A stretch of DNA of 64,000 nt from contig JAOSKM010000001.1 of the NCBI GenBank assembly GCA_027493625.1, forward strand, positions 2,000,657-2,064,656. Direction: 5' to 3'. The DNA is from Planctomycetota bacterium. Lineage in GTDB: Bacteria; Planctomycetota; UBA8742; UBA2392. This document shows positions 18,502 to 25,720 of the stretch, one piece after another (the first letter of the stretch is position 1; the number at the start of each line of letters is the position of its first letter). Both the position numbers and the translations under genes were made by a program. The notes under the pieces were generated by a model. It did not search any database, was not told the DNA's origin, and saw only the letters and a list, made by a program, of their open reading frames with translations.

Positions 18502-18867
18502 TCAATTCCGGCGGGACCGGTACTCCCAGCGTGTGCGGGGTGGACACTTGGCGTCCATCCAAGCAAGCAGTTCCGCCGTCACCCACTTTGGACCCGCAAA
18601 CTCGACCGGCTCGGGGGTACGACCGGAGCGCCGCAAACTGTGCCACGTTGAGCGCGACACATTTGCCAGTTCAGCCGCTTCATCCGGCGTCAGCAGTTCC
18701 GGCAGTCGCTTTGGCGTGACCCGCGCCGCCGTCTTGGTAGGCGGGGCGCTTTCCGGCTCGGAACGCTCCGCCGGAAAGGAGTCGGCACCGCAAATCGTCA
18801 CGATCCGTCCCGGCTCTCCAAACTCCAAAATCTTGTCGCCTGATATCGTGACCGTGTGCATACTCAA
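18502..18867 (-). CDS. Excisionase-like helix-turn-helix protein
   Basis: The 121-residue protein carries a winged HTH of the AlpA/Xis type near residues 55-100 (LTPDEAAELANVSRSTWHSLRRSG, then WVTAELLAWMDA). Such proteins lie just upstream of tyrosine integrases and control direction of recombination or integrase expression. The N-terminal 50 residues are not recognised. It is encoded in the same direction as the integrase. Confidence 0.7.
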   Translation of the reverse strand: MSMHTVTISGDKILEFGEPGRIVTICGADSFPAERSEPESAPPTKTAARVTPKRLPELLTPDEAAELANVSRSTWHSLRRSGRTPEPVEFAGPKWVTAELLAWMDAKCPPRTRWEYRSRRN

Positions 18868-19047
18868 TAGCCAACCGTTCGCAGCCCCTTCTTGGAGCTA
18901 CTTCCAACCTGCTTGATCGTTTTTGGAATCTGCGGACGTTACGCCCGGCGACTCGCGACTTGGGAAAACTCTATCCCACGACTTTGAATTTTGGGGCCAT
19001 CTCAAGAAACAAAATCAGATTTTTTCTCCATGCCGCCAATGCGCCGT

Positions 19048-19287
19048 TCAATCGAGACTGGCGAGCCGCTTGCTGACTTCCGGCCACAAAAGTTCTATGG
19101 CCCGTTCAACCACTTCCTGTTGCGTGCAGTTCAACGCCCCGGCGGCGATCTTGAGCCGTTGCGCTGTCTTGTCGCTGATCTTGACCGTGCGCGTTGCCGG
19201 GGCCATTCCTTCCAGTGCCGCAGCCGCCAGCTTCACGCGCCGCGCGGTTTCGGGGTTATTGATCTTCTTTGGTTTGCCTTTAGGCAT
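19048..19287 (-). CDS. Small ribbon-helix-helix-like protein
   Basis: The 79-residue basic protein has a short beta strand (TRTVKIS) followed by two helices (TAQRLKIAAGALN and TQQEVVERAIELLW), the order seen in CopG/MetJ-type DNA-binding proteins. It lies between the excisionase-like gene and the serine recombinase gene on the same strand, so a regulatory role for the element is likely. The identification rests on pattern only. Confidence 0.55.
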   Translation of the reverse strand: MPKGKPKKINNPETARRVKLAAAALEGMAPATRTVKISDKTAQRLKIAAGALNCTQQEVVERAIELLWPEVSKRLASLD

Positions 19288-19298
19288 GGCTTCTCTCG

Positions 19299-19478
19299 TT
19301 AGTTGCGCTCTGACACGTCGCGGTCAAAGCGTTCCAGAATCCATTGTTGTTGCTCTGGCGGCAGCGCCAGAACCAAGCGTACAAGCCGAACCTGGACTTC
19401 CGTCAGTCCGGTTAGCGTAAGGCTGCCTGCCGCTTGTCCATCGTCGCCAGCACGCTCCGCAGGCTGCTTCGGTTCCAT
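19299..19478 (-). CDS. Small hypothetical protein overlapping the recombinase 3' end
   Basis: A 59-residue frame starts at the ATG at 19478 inside the recombinase gene and ends 11 bases before the RHH-like gene. It has an acidic C-terminus (LPPEQQQWILERFDRDVSERN) that looks like a real helix. Overlapping small genes are common in such elements, but there is no homology evidence and the start could be an internal CTG nearer 19410. Confidence 0.4.
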   Translation of the reverse strand: MEPKQPAERAGDDGQAAGSLTLTGLTEVQVRLVRLVLALPPEQQQWILERFDRDVSERN

Positions 19479-20110
19479 GTTCCGCCCTTCTTGGCGCGGA
19501 TTCCGCGCCGGTTCAGTTCTGCCACCAACCCGCGTTGGGTGTAACCGCTCTCCGCGAGGTTGTGGATGATTGCCAACGTCTCTTGCTCCGCATCATCCTC
19601 AAGCAGCGTCACACTATCGGCTGCCAGCCGGAAGCCGAAAGGCGCATGGCCGGTGGCTTCACCCTTGGCGCGTTTGTGGGCATGGGCTGCCGCCGTGCGT
19701 TCGGAAATGATGCCCCTCTCCATTTCCGCCAAGCTGGCAACCAGCGTGAAGAAAAAGCGCCCCATTGCGGAGCCGGTATCGAGCTTTTCCGTCAGGCTGT
19801 GAAGGGAAACGCCCGCCTTGTCCAGTTGCTCGGCAATGGTCAGGGCATCAACGGTGTTCCGGGCCAGCCTGTCGAGTTTGTAGACCACCAAGGCTTGCGC
19901 GTCGCCCTTGAAAACACTGGCCAGAGCCTCTTGCAGCGCCGGACGATTGCTCGCCCGCTTGCCGCTAACGCCCGCGTCCGTGAACACCCGCACAAGCTCC
20001 ATATCGTGAAGCAGGCAGTACGCGCGAACTTTGGCCTCCTGAGCCTCAAGGCTGACGCCTTCGCTGGCTTGCGCCTCTGTGCTGACTCGGATGTAGGCGA
20101 CGGCTCGCAT
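19412..20110 (-). CDS. Serine recombinase (resolvase/invertase family)
   Basis: The 232-residue protein starts MRAVAYIRVSTEAQ with the catalytic Ser at residue 10, followed by the conserved VYKLDRLARN and the SLTEKLDTGSAMGRFFFTLVASLAEMERGIISERT helix region (Arg/Glu rich). A short C-terminal HTH-like part follows (GYTQRGLVAELNRRGIRAKKGG). Size fits a resolvase rather than a large phage serine integrase. It may resolve multimers of the excised circular form. It is divergent from the selenoprotein operon. Confidence 0.9.
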   Translation of the reverse strand: MRAVAYIRVSTEAQASEGVSLEAQEAKVRAYCLLHDMELVRVFTDAGVSGKRASNRPALQEALASVFKGDAQALVVYKLDRLARNTVDALTIAEQLDKAGVSLHSLTEKLDTGSAMGRFFFTLVASLAEMERGIISERTAAAHAHKRAKGEATGHAPFGFRLAADSVTLLEDDAEQETLAIIHNLAESGYTQRGLVAELNRRGIRAKKGGTWNRSSLRSVLATMDKRQAALR

Positions 20111-20238
20111 GATGAACTCCCTTGGTTGACAACTTGAGTCTACACCACAGAGCGAATAACACCTAGTGTTTTTAGTGTTTTTTGCCGGTAGCGTAAAATC
20201 TTGGCCTCTAACTCATTAGGGAGGCATAAGGTGCCCCC

Positions 20239-20269
20239 TTTACCTCGTACCTCACTACGAGGTTACACT
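20239..20269 (+). promoter_or_regulatory. MerR-type promoter/operator of the selenoprotein operon
   Basis: TTTACC (20239-20244) and TACACT (20264-20269) are separated by 19 bases, the long spacer typical of MerR-controlled promoters. The dyad ACCTCGTA / TACGAGGT (20242-20249, 20256-20263) fills the spacer. The predicted transcript start near 20276 is just before the regulator gene, so the regulator would control its own operon. Confidence 0.75.
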
Positions 20270-20286
20270 CTTTATGGAGGTCGCGA

Positions 20287-20679
20287 ATGCGAGCGGGAGA
20301 ATTGGCCGAGAAAGCAGGCATCAACTTCGAGACATTGCGGTTCTACGAGCGCGAGGGAGTGCTGCCGGAGCCAAAGCGTCAGGCCAATGGCTATAGAAAG
20401 TACGAAACCCGGCACGTCGAGGTACTCCAGTTTGTCAAGAAAGCTCGCGATCTAGGATTCTCTCTGGATCAAATCCGAACCTTGATTGGGCTACAGGTGG
20501 ATGGTGAATCGGACTGCGCGGTGGTAGCCGACCTAGCTCGCGCCCAACTGGCAGACCTGCAAGAGCGAATCAGTTCTTTGAAGCAAATCGAACGCAGGCT
20601 CAAGACTTTGGTCAAGACGTGAGAGTCCACCCGCAGCGGTCGCTGCAACTTTCTGTCATCTCTCGGGAGCAGGGCATGA
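20287..20679 (+). CDS. MerR-family metal sensor with selenocysteine at residue 112 (candidate selenoprotein)
   Basis: Reading UGA at 20620-20622 as Sec gives 130 residues. Residues 1-70 are the MerR winged HTH (GELAEKAGINFETLRFYEREGVLP, NGYRKYE, ARDLGFSLDQIRTLIGL); a dimer helix follows. Possible ligands are Cys77, Sec112 and Cys120. In CueR the loop Cys are 112 and 120 and residue 77 is Ser; in MerR and ZntR the equivalent of 77 is a Cys that suits divalent metals. The set C77/U112/C120 thus resembles the three-ligand Hg(II) site of MerR. If UGA were a stop, the protein would lack its metal loop. The real end at 20677-20679 overlaps the next ATG (ATGA). GGAGG lies 6 bases before the start. 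Hg(II) as ligand is inference. Confidence 0.85.
20633..20646 (+). promoter_or_regulatory. Candidate bacterial SECIS hairpin for Sec112 of the MerR-like protein
   Basis: GCAGC / GCTGC pair around the loop GGTC, with the loop 16 bases after the UGA. A GGU(C) apical loop at this distance is what SelB recognises in known bacterial SECIS elements. Confidence 0.65.
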
Positions 20680-20909
20680 TTCGGCTTACGGTTGACGGCA
20701 TGGTCATTCGCAATGGATTCCTGTGAATGCAATGCCCCGAGGACATTCGGAAATCTCTGGAAGAGATAGCAGGTGTACGGAGCGTGCAGTTCGATCTAGG
20801 AAGGCGAGAATTCGGCATTGAGGCCGCGCCCACAGTTACGTCTATAGAAATTCAACGTGCAGTCGAAAGCGCAGGCAGCTTCAGTGTCTCCCAAATTAAA
20901 CAACCCTAG
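20676..20909 (+). CDS. Small HMA (MerP-like) metal-binding protein with a U-x-x-C motif (candidate selenoprotein)
   Basis: With UGA at 20724-20726 read as Sec17 the frame gives a 77-residue protein. It begins MIRLTVDGM, as HMA domains do, and continues PEDIRKSLEEIAGVRSVQFDL, the helix and second strand of the ferredoxin-like HMA fold. The metal motif is U17-M-Q-C20 in place of C-x-x-C, with seven residues between GM and U instead of the usual one. No signal peptide is visible, so it is probably cytoplasmic. The ATG overlaps the regulator stop and GGGAG lies about 8 bases upstream. It may capture a soft metal ion and pass it on; the metal is not shown by sequence. Confidence 0.85.
20737..20750 (+). 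promoter_or_regulatory. Candidate SECIS hairpin for Sec17 of the small HMA protein
   Basis: CCGA / TCGG around loop GGACAT; the loop begins 15 bases after the UGA. The stem is short, so confidence is moderate. Confidence 0.5.
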
Positions 20910-20918
20910 GAGATGAAT

Positions 20919-21719
20919 ATGAAGATCATCGCAGCGACGGCTTCGGTACTCGTCTTGGCCTTGGCGACATCGGCATGCAGACACCAAGCGGACACAAACC
21001 GACCTGCCGTGCCGGTAGATAAGTCGAATGTGACCGCCACATCTAATGCGCTGCCTCGTGAAGGCAACACCGACGAATCTGCCAACGCAGGCAATGACAG
21101 TCAGTCCACGTCGAAGGAAGTCTGGATTCATGTCGATGGCATGACGAAAGTGCAAGGCATCACGTGAGTGGGCTGACCGAACAAGGTCGAAGAGGCCCTG
21201 TTAGGGCTCGAAGGCATCATCGAACACGAAGTCGTTCTCCAGAGCGACCGCTTCCGTGTGGTTTACAATCCGCAACGTGTAGACACGGCGGCAATGCTCG
21301 CTGCTATTCAGAAGGTTGGGTTTGCAGGAAGCATTGTCGAAAAGGGATCGGAAGATGCACTCGCGCCAAACGTGAAACTAGACGTACCAGAGTTGGCAGA
21401 GAAACTTCGCACTGTGTTTCAGACTGCCAGTAGCGAGCGCCGCTTGGTTCTCATCGACATTCACGGACCTGGCTGAAAGCCCTGTGTTAAGATGGAACGC
21501 GTGACGTATCCATCGACGGTAGTGACATCCGTGTTGAACGAAGGCTATATCCGCCAACTTCTTGACGTAGAAGACGACAGCGAACTCACCAAACTCTTCC
21601 AGCCGGATGCGATACCGGTGGCGATTGTTCTGAACGCTGAGGGACTTGAGCTTGGCCGGAAGGTGGGTTTCGTTGAGCCAGACGAGTACGCGAAGTGGTT
21701 GGAATCGTTCCGTAACTAG
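20919..21719 (+). CDS. Lipoprotein fusing HMA (U-x-x-U) and thioredoxin-like (U-x-x-C) domains, three in-frame UGA (candidate selenoprotein)
   Basis: The 266-residue frame has UGA at 21165, 21174 and 21474, giving Sec83, Sec86 and Sec186. Residues 1-20 are a lipoprotein signal ending ATSAC; a Thr/Asn/Ser linker follows. Residues about 70-140 are an HMA domain: VDGM, seven residues, U83-V-G-U86, then PNKVEEALLGLEGI. Residues about 165-262 are a thioredoxin fold: LVLIDIHGPG-U186-K-P-C189, AIPVAIVL with the cis-Pro, and KVGFVEPDEYAKWLESF. The ATG at 20919 was chosen over 20913 because AGGAG is 6 bases from it. I infer an envelope protein that binds a soft metal through two Sec and uses the thioredoxin part for reduction or transfer. 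The three pieces share one frame and homology crosses every UGA. Confidence 0.85.
21192..21209 (+). promoter_or_regulatory. Candidate SECIS hairpin for the U-x-x-U motif
   Basis: GAG-(bulged G)-CCCT / AGGG-CTC with loop GTT. The loop is 24 bases after the second UGA and 33 after the first, within the range used for bacterial SECIS searches. One hairpin may serve both codons. Confidence 0.5.
21483..21501 (+). promoter_or_regulatory. Candidate SECIS hairpin for Sec186
   Basis: TGTGTT / AACGCG (two G-U pairs) around loop AAGATGG, starting 7 bases after the third UGA. The stem is weaker than those of the other genes. Confidence 0.4.
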
Positions 21720-22062
21720 CAGCATAGCTAAGGCACTGGGCCAGCTCTGACCACACGTGGCCCAAGGTCGGGTTTCGGGGCCTGATTCAACTGTTGGGAA
21801 GTGGTATCTTGTCAACCGGACTTAACTAAGGGAGCAAGGATATCGCGGCAGAGGCCGCGTGAACAAACAACCGTACTCGCAACTGCGGCAAACTCAAAAC
21901 CGCCAAAGATTCAAGCAGACCGCAGATGAAGCGAGCCACCGATTGGTGGCCCGCTGTCGTCTGCTTCTGCATGGGCCTTGGCGGGCCTGAGTTTGGGCGG
22001 CGCGGTGGGCTGCCTCCGTTTTTAGTCCGACCGTACCGCCTCTCCGCACAAACCGGAGAGAA
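21720..22062. other. Intergenic region of the island containing a long hairpin
   Basis: No gene is supported in these 343 bases. Bases 21913-21966 can fold into a nested stem: AAGCAGAC with GTCTGCTT outside and GCCACC with GGTGGC inside, separated by a small internal loop. A weaker pair GGGCCA / TGGCCC (21738-21766) might end the selenoprotein transcript. Function of the long hairpin is unknown; an RNA element or a DNA processing site are both possible. Confidence 0.45.
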
Positions 22063-22686
22063 ATGATGCAGCAATCAGGCAACCAACCACCCCACCAGAG
22101 CAATTCGCATCCGCCACAACAGGGCTACGCAAGTCAGCCGCCCTATCCGCCGCAACACGTTGGCCCGCCCGCGTATGGCCCGCCGCCATACGGCCCAATG
22201 CCCTATCCCCCAAAGAAACGCGGGATGCCGGTGTGGGCCATTTTGCTAATCATCGGGGGCGTCGTGTTCTTCGTGCTGCCCGTCGGTTGCGTCATGCTCG
22301 TTGCTGTCGCCAGCAGTGGAAAGTCCCGGCAGAGCCACGGCGGGAACGAATCCGACGTACAGGCCCCCACTGTCAAGCAGTCATCACCACAACCGGAAGC
22401 CAAGGACAAGCAGGCAGGCAAGTTGGACCGGTTGGACTTCTCGCGGATTGAGCCTTGGGTTTATGCGCAAGAGTTGGTGAAGCAACGGCTCAAGGCTCCG
22501 GCCACGGCTGAGTTTCCCGAACATTACGACGTTGAGGCATGGTACGAGGGAGAGAATCGCTACCGCTTCGTTGGTTGGGTTGACTCCGAAAACTCATTCG
22601 GCGCGAACATTCGGACGCGGTTTGAGATTGTCGTTCAGGAGCAAGACAACGGCTGGGGGCTTGTCAGCTTCAAGCAGCTTCAATGA
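22063..22686 (+). CDS. Proline-rich single-pass membrane protein, unknown function
   Basis: The 207-residue protein has a Pro/Gln/Tyr/Gly-rich N-terminal 50 residues (repeats of PPYGP type), one membrane helix at about residues 55-85, and a soluble C-terminal domain of about 90 residues with strands such as YRFVGWVDSENSF and WGLVSFKQL. It is one of the few plus-strand island genes besides the selenoprotein operon. No family is recognised. The domain pattern recalls membrane-tethered proteins common in Gram-positive and planctomycete genomes. Confidence 0.65.
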   Translation: MMQQSGNQPPHQSNSHPPQQGYASQPPYPPQHVGPPAYGPPPYGPMPYPPKKRGMPVWAILLIIGGVVFFVLPVGCVMLVAVASSGKSRQSHGGNESDVQAPTVKQSSPQPEAKDKQAGKLDRLDFSRIEPWVYAQELVKQRLKAPATAEFPEHYDVEAWYEGENRYRFVGWVDSENSFGANIRTRFEIVVQEQDNGWGLVSFKQLQ

Positions 22687-22886
22687 CGCCCGCCCGCAGA
22701 TTCGGAAATAGACCGGGGTGGGGGTCAAGTCCGGCGTCCGTCTGGAAACGGGGTACTTAACGGGGCCTGTCGCGGGGAAACCGGAAAAATTGAGGGGTGG
22801 GGGGAGGCTCCCCGCAAGTGTTCACCCCTTGGCTTCGTCTGCGGCCAACATGTCGCGCGACGGCCCTACCGATGCTTCCACTCGCA

Positions 22887-23444
22887 CTACTTGTTGTGTT
22901 TGCCGTCGTCTGCCTTTCGCTTGGGCGCGTCTGCGATCTTTCGCATGAGCCTCTCCCGCTCCGCCTCCAGTTGGTTGAGACTCAGCTTCTCGATACGGTC
23001 GGCAATCTTCTGGTACTCGTTCCGCTTCCGCTCGATTAGGCCCAAGTCACGGTATACATCGTAGCGACGCATAGCGATGGATGCTGCCCGGTCCAAGGCT
23101 CGCCACTTGTCGGCACTGGCCGTTGCCGCATTTTCAACCGCCGCGATGGCATCCGCCAAGAGCACCTCAAGCGTCAACAGCACGTCGATAACGGCTCGGC
23201 TGTGTCGCCGCGATAGCAGCAATTTCGCCGCGTTCCTTCGGCCTCGGTTCACGCGTTTGTGAACCGTTGTGCGGCTGGTTCGGAATACGCTGGCAATGTC
23301 GGCATACGAAAATCCGCGTATCGAAAGCAGCAACATTTCGGCATCAAGGTCCGTAGGTCCGGGCGGATGTTCAGAAAACTGCTGCCGCAAGTCCTCAACG
23401 ATCTTGCTGCGGTCTTCTCCTATTAGATCAACCCACTTGCCCAT
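22887..23444 (-). CDS. HTH-containing protein of the island, unknown function
   Basis: The 185-residue protein has a sigma-region-4-like HTH near residues 40-70 (LLLSIRGFSYADIASVFRTSRTTVHKRVNRGRR), followed by a long helical region that ends in a Lys/Asp-rich tail. It could be a regulator or a terminase-small-like protein. Its start overlaps the end of the upstream Rep-like frame by 22 bases. The 200-base spacer 22687-22886 holds no other supported gene. Confidence 0.6.
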   Translation of the reverse strand: MGKWVDLIGEDRSKIVEDLRQQFSEHPPGPTDLDAEMLLLSIRGFSYADIASVFRTSRTTVHKRVNRGRRNAAKLLLSRRHSRAVIDVLLTLEVLLADAIAAVENAATASADKWRALDRAASIAMRRYDVYRDLGLIERKRNEYQKIADRIEKLSLNQLEAERERLMRKIADAPKRKADDGKHNK

Positions 23445-24677
23445 AGCATTCGCCTCCTACTTAGTTGTATATGCAAACGTTTGCACGCTCCGGCAGCAAT
23501 GCCGCGCGGAGGGTCGCGGATGCGGAGCGACTGACAACGCCTGCCAGTGTCGTTGCCTGTCGATTTCTGGGTGTGGGTTCTGGCAGCCCCTGCTTGCCCG
23601 CCCTTCAGCAAACAGTCAGCGGTCTGTGCCAAGGCCACAAGCAGTGACATCGCACGCCCAACACTTTTCAAGGCACCCCGCAGACAGTTCGCAAAGGGGG
23701 CGGGCAAGCAGGGGCTGCGCGCATCGGCTCGCTTCGCTCGCTTTGCGCCTCCGATCTTCCCGATCACCACCACCGCAGGCAGAGCGGGCACGCACAGCTT
23801 TGAAAGGTCCAGTTGAGTAAAACGTCCTGAGTATTTCTCGGGCCCCCGCCACAGCGACCAAAGGCCGGACCACTTCTTGAAACTCACTGACCGTTGCGCC
23901 GCCTTCAATGCCGCCTGCTTTTCATGGCCGGTCAACTTCTCTATCTCGGCGCATCGCTCCATCGCATTCCGCGCCCAGCGAAAGCCGTTGCCGTGAGCCA
24001 GCCCGCCGAAGCGATAGGCGTGACACCTCTTCCCGCGTTTCCGTTTGCTGCGGCTGTACCGCTGTTTGGTTCGCTGCCATTTGTCGAGAGCGTCAACAAC
24101 CGAACGCCTCGCAACCGGATTCCAATTGTCGCCGTCGGATATGACGGGCTTTCCCAAGTAGCGCGTCCATCCACTGTCACACGGTTGAAGGTGCAAACCC
24201 GGCAGTTGCCTGCCGACAATGCGCTCAACATCGGCCCGTGTTAGTGGGGACCGGCTGAGTAGCTCCGCGTGAATGTGGGGGCAACACCACTTGCGCCGCG
24301 TTGCTCGTCCCCTTGCGCCCCGGCGCAAACTCGACTTTCAACAGGAAACCAACCACTTCCCCACTGGCGTTGAGTCGAGCCGCAAGGTCATCGGCCAATT
24401 GAAACACGGGCTCAACGTCACCGGGACCGAACAATGCAACATCAATCGGCCCAAGCGGAATCGTGGGCGCGAGTCGGCAAAGACGCCATTCGTTCGCGGC
24501 CCGGATCATGCCTTGAACGCGCTTGCGCACGTCAAAACTTGAGCAAGCCGGACACGACAGCAACGAACATCGTTGCCGCAGGTCAATGTCAGTGGCCTTC
24601 ACGCCGTCCCGGTTCGTGGCAGCGAGCGTGCAGTGCCAGCCAACCGGCCACGGTTGGTTGGTCGCTTGGGAGTTCAC
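23423..24677 (-). CDS. Rep-like (HUH-type) replication or mobilisation protein, with a frameshift
   Basis: Two overlapping frames join at a run of five C (minus strand; G run at 24277-24281). The N-terminal frame (GTG at 24677) has a zinc-finger-like CSLLSCPACSSF and FLLKVEFAPGRKG; removing one C continues it as VVLPHIHAELLSRSPLTRADVE. The hydrophobic-P-H-I-H pattern is the two-His metal motif of HUH endonucleases (rolling-circle Rep proteins). A catalytic Tyr is not identified with confidence. The last 100 residues of the second frame are of low quality and may contain another frame error. It suggests that the excised element replicates as a plasmid. Confidence 0.6.
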
Positions 24678-24680
24678 GAA

Positions 24681-24890
24681 CTACTCTCCCGTCAGCGATT
24701 TCGTTTGTTGGCGTACCGAACGAACGAGCGCGACCAATGCGGACTTGGTCGCGTCGCTCATCTCAGACCATGCCAGCACAATTTCCGTCAGTCGCGGATC
24801 GTGTGCGGGGCTATGGCCCAAGCAGCGCCCCAAGTGCCGATAGCACTTGGTCTGAATCGTTGATTTTTGTGGGTTCTCGGGGGCTCGCGA
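24681..24890 (-). CDS. Coding fragment at the right edge of the island, cut by attR
   Basis: An open minus-strand frame enters from the attachment site and ends at the TAG at 24683-24681, four bases before the Rep-like start. Its end (DPRLTEIVLAWSEMSDATKSALVALVRS) resembles a short tail seen in planctomycete integrase-associated proteins. In the excised circle it would lie directly after the integrase gene, though one base out of frame with it. It may be the true integrase C-terminus or a small downstream gene. Confidence 0.4.
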   Translation of the reverse strand, partial: SRAPENPQKSTIQTKCYRHLGRCLGHSPAHDPRLTEIVLAWSEMSDATKSALVALVRSVRQQTKSLTGE

Positions 24891-24934
24891 CGGTTTTCGA
24901 AACCGACGCGATCAACCACTCTGCCACCCCTCCG
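24891..24934. other. Right attachment site (attR)
   Basis: Direct repeat of 17051-17094 with one mismatch. It contains the 5' half of tRNA-Ser(CGA), from the anticodon arm to the first base, but not the 3' half, so it is a truncated tRNA copy. The chromosome side of attR probably still has the original promoter of the tRNA gene. Confidence 0.9.
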
Positions 24935-24947
24935 GAATGCCAAATTC

Positions 24948-25004
24948 AAAATGCAAAATTCAAAACGGCCCGGTGATGCAGCCCCATTTTGAATTTTGCA
25001 TTTT
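24948..25004. repeat. Inverted repeat with 18-bp perfect arms; likely terminator of the tadA transcript
   Basis: Arms at 24948-24965 and 24987-25004 are perfect complements (core AATTTTGCATTTT). The right arm is built of TTTTGAA, TTTTGCA units in 7-base phase, which links it to the heptamer repeats elsewhere. It follows the 34-residue gene on the minus strand. Confidence 0.65.
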
Positions 25005-25019
25005 TCAATGCGAACCGAA

Positions 25020-25124
25020 CTAGCGCGGGTTGGCAGCCTTGCTGGGCTTGCCCCTCTTCAACCAGCGGTTGGTGGTCTTGCGGCCCTTGGCCTGGTGACG
25101 ACGCTTCATCTTTGCCGGCTTCAT
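25020..25124 (-). CDS. 34-residue very basic protein coupled to tadA
   Basis: The ATG overlaps the tadA stop (ATGA) and AAGGA precedes it. The sequence is [18 protein letters not shown] followed by [16 protein letters not shown]: nearly half Lys/Arg and no acidic residue. It resembles small ribosome-associated proteins in composition but I do not recognise a family. The overlap with tadA and the strong hairpin after it make it a probable real gene. Confidence 0.6.
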   Translation of the reverse strand: MKPAKMKRRHQAKGRKTTNRWLKRGKPSKAANPR

Positions 25125-25660
25125 CCCGGATCCTTTCCGCCCCTGCGCGCGATGGTGCCCTCACGGCACTCGCGGAAGAAGCTCTTCAACAATTCGCCTG
25201 CCTCGTCTCCCAGCACGCCCGCTTCAAGCTGCGCGCGGTGATTCAGGCGGGCATCCTGTACCAGATTGAACAACGTTCCACAAGCCCCGGCCTTGGGGTC
25301 ACTTGCGCCATACACCACGCGCTTCACGCGCCCGTTCACAATCGCGCCCGCGCACATCGGGCAGGGCTCAAGCGTGACGTAAAGCGTGCACTCGTCCAGC
25401 CGCCACTGCCCGCGCGCTTCCGAGGCCGCGGTCATGGCGAGCATCTCCGCGTGGGCGGTCGGGTCGTTCAGCGTTTCCCGCAGGTTGTGACCGCGACCGA
25501 TGATGCGCCCCTCGTGCACGACCACGGCGCCGACGGGCACCTCGCCCTTTTCGTAGGCGGCGATGGCCTCCTTCAGCGCGGCGCGCATGAAGGCTGCGTC
25601 ATCGGGTGGCTGCAGCGCCGACGCAAGCTGGAAAGCGGGGTTGTCTGATTCCATGTCCAT
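25121..25660 (-). CDS. tadA: tRNA-specific adenosine-34 deaminase
   Basis: This 179-residue deaminase converts A34 to inosine in tRNA-Arg(ACG). The zinc site is seen as HAEM and PCPMC, and the surrounding signature [12 protein letters not shown] and [28 protein letters not shown] is typical of TadA. An N-terminal extension of about 20 residues precedes the domain. It ends in an ATGA overlap with the 34-residue gene. Confidence 0.93.
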   Translation of the reverse strand: MDMESDNPAFQLASALQPPDDAAFMRAALKEAIAAYEKGEVPVGAVVVHEGRIIGRGHNLRETLNDPTAHAEMLAMTAASEARGQWRLDECTLYVTLEPCPMCAGAIVNGRVKRVVYGASDPKAGACGTLFNLVQDARLNHRAQLEAGVLGDEAGELLKSFFRECREGTIARRGGKDPG

Positions 25661-25720
25661 GCAGGCAATCCTGGCGGCTCGCCATAGGAACGAACCGGGG
25701 CGTCAGCAGCGTCCTGAAGC

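Noticed and set aside
20620-20677. Reading the UGA-containing frames in the 20287-21719 operon as pseudogenes
   Set aside because: All five UGAs fall on metal or catalytic Cys columns, frames are otherwise intact without TAA or TAG, gene overlaps fit read-through, and the host has selD.
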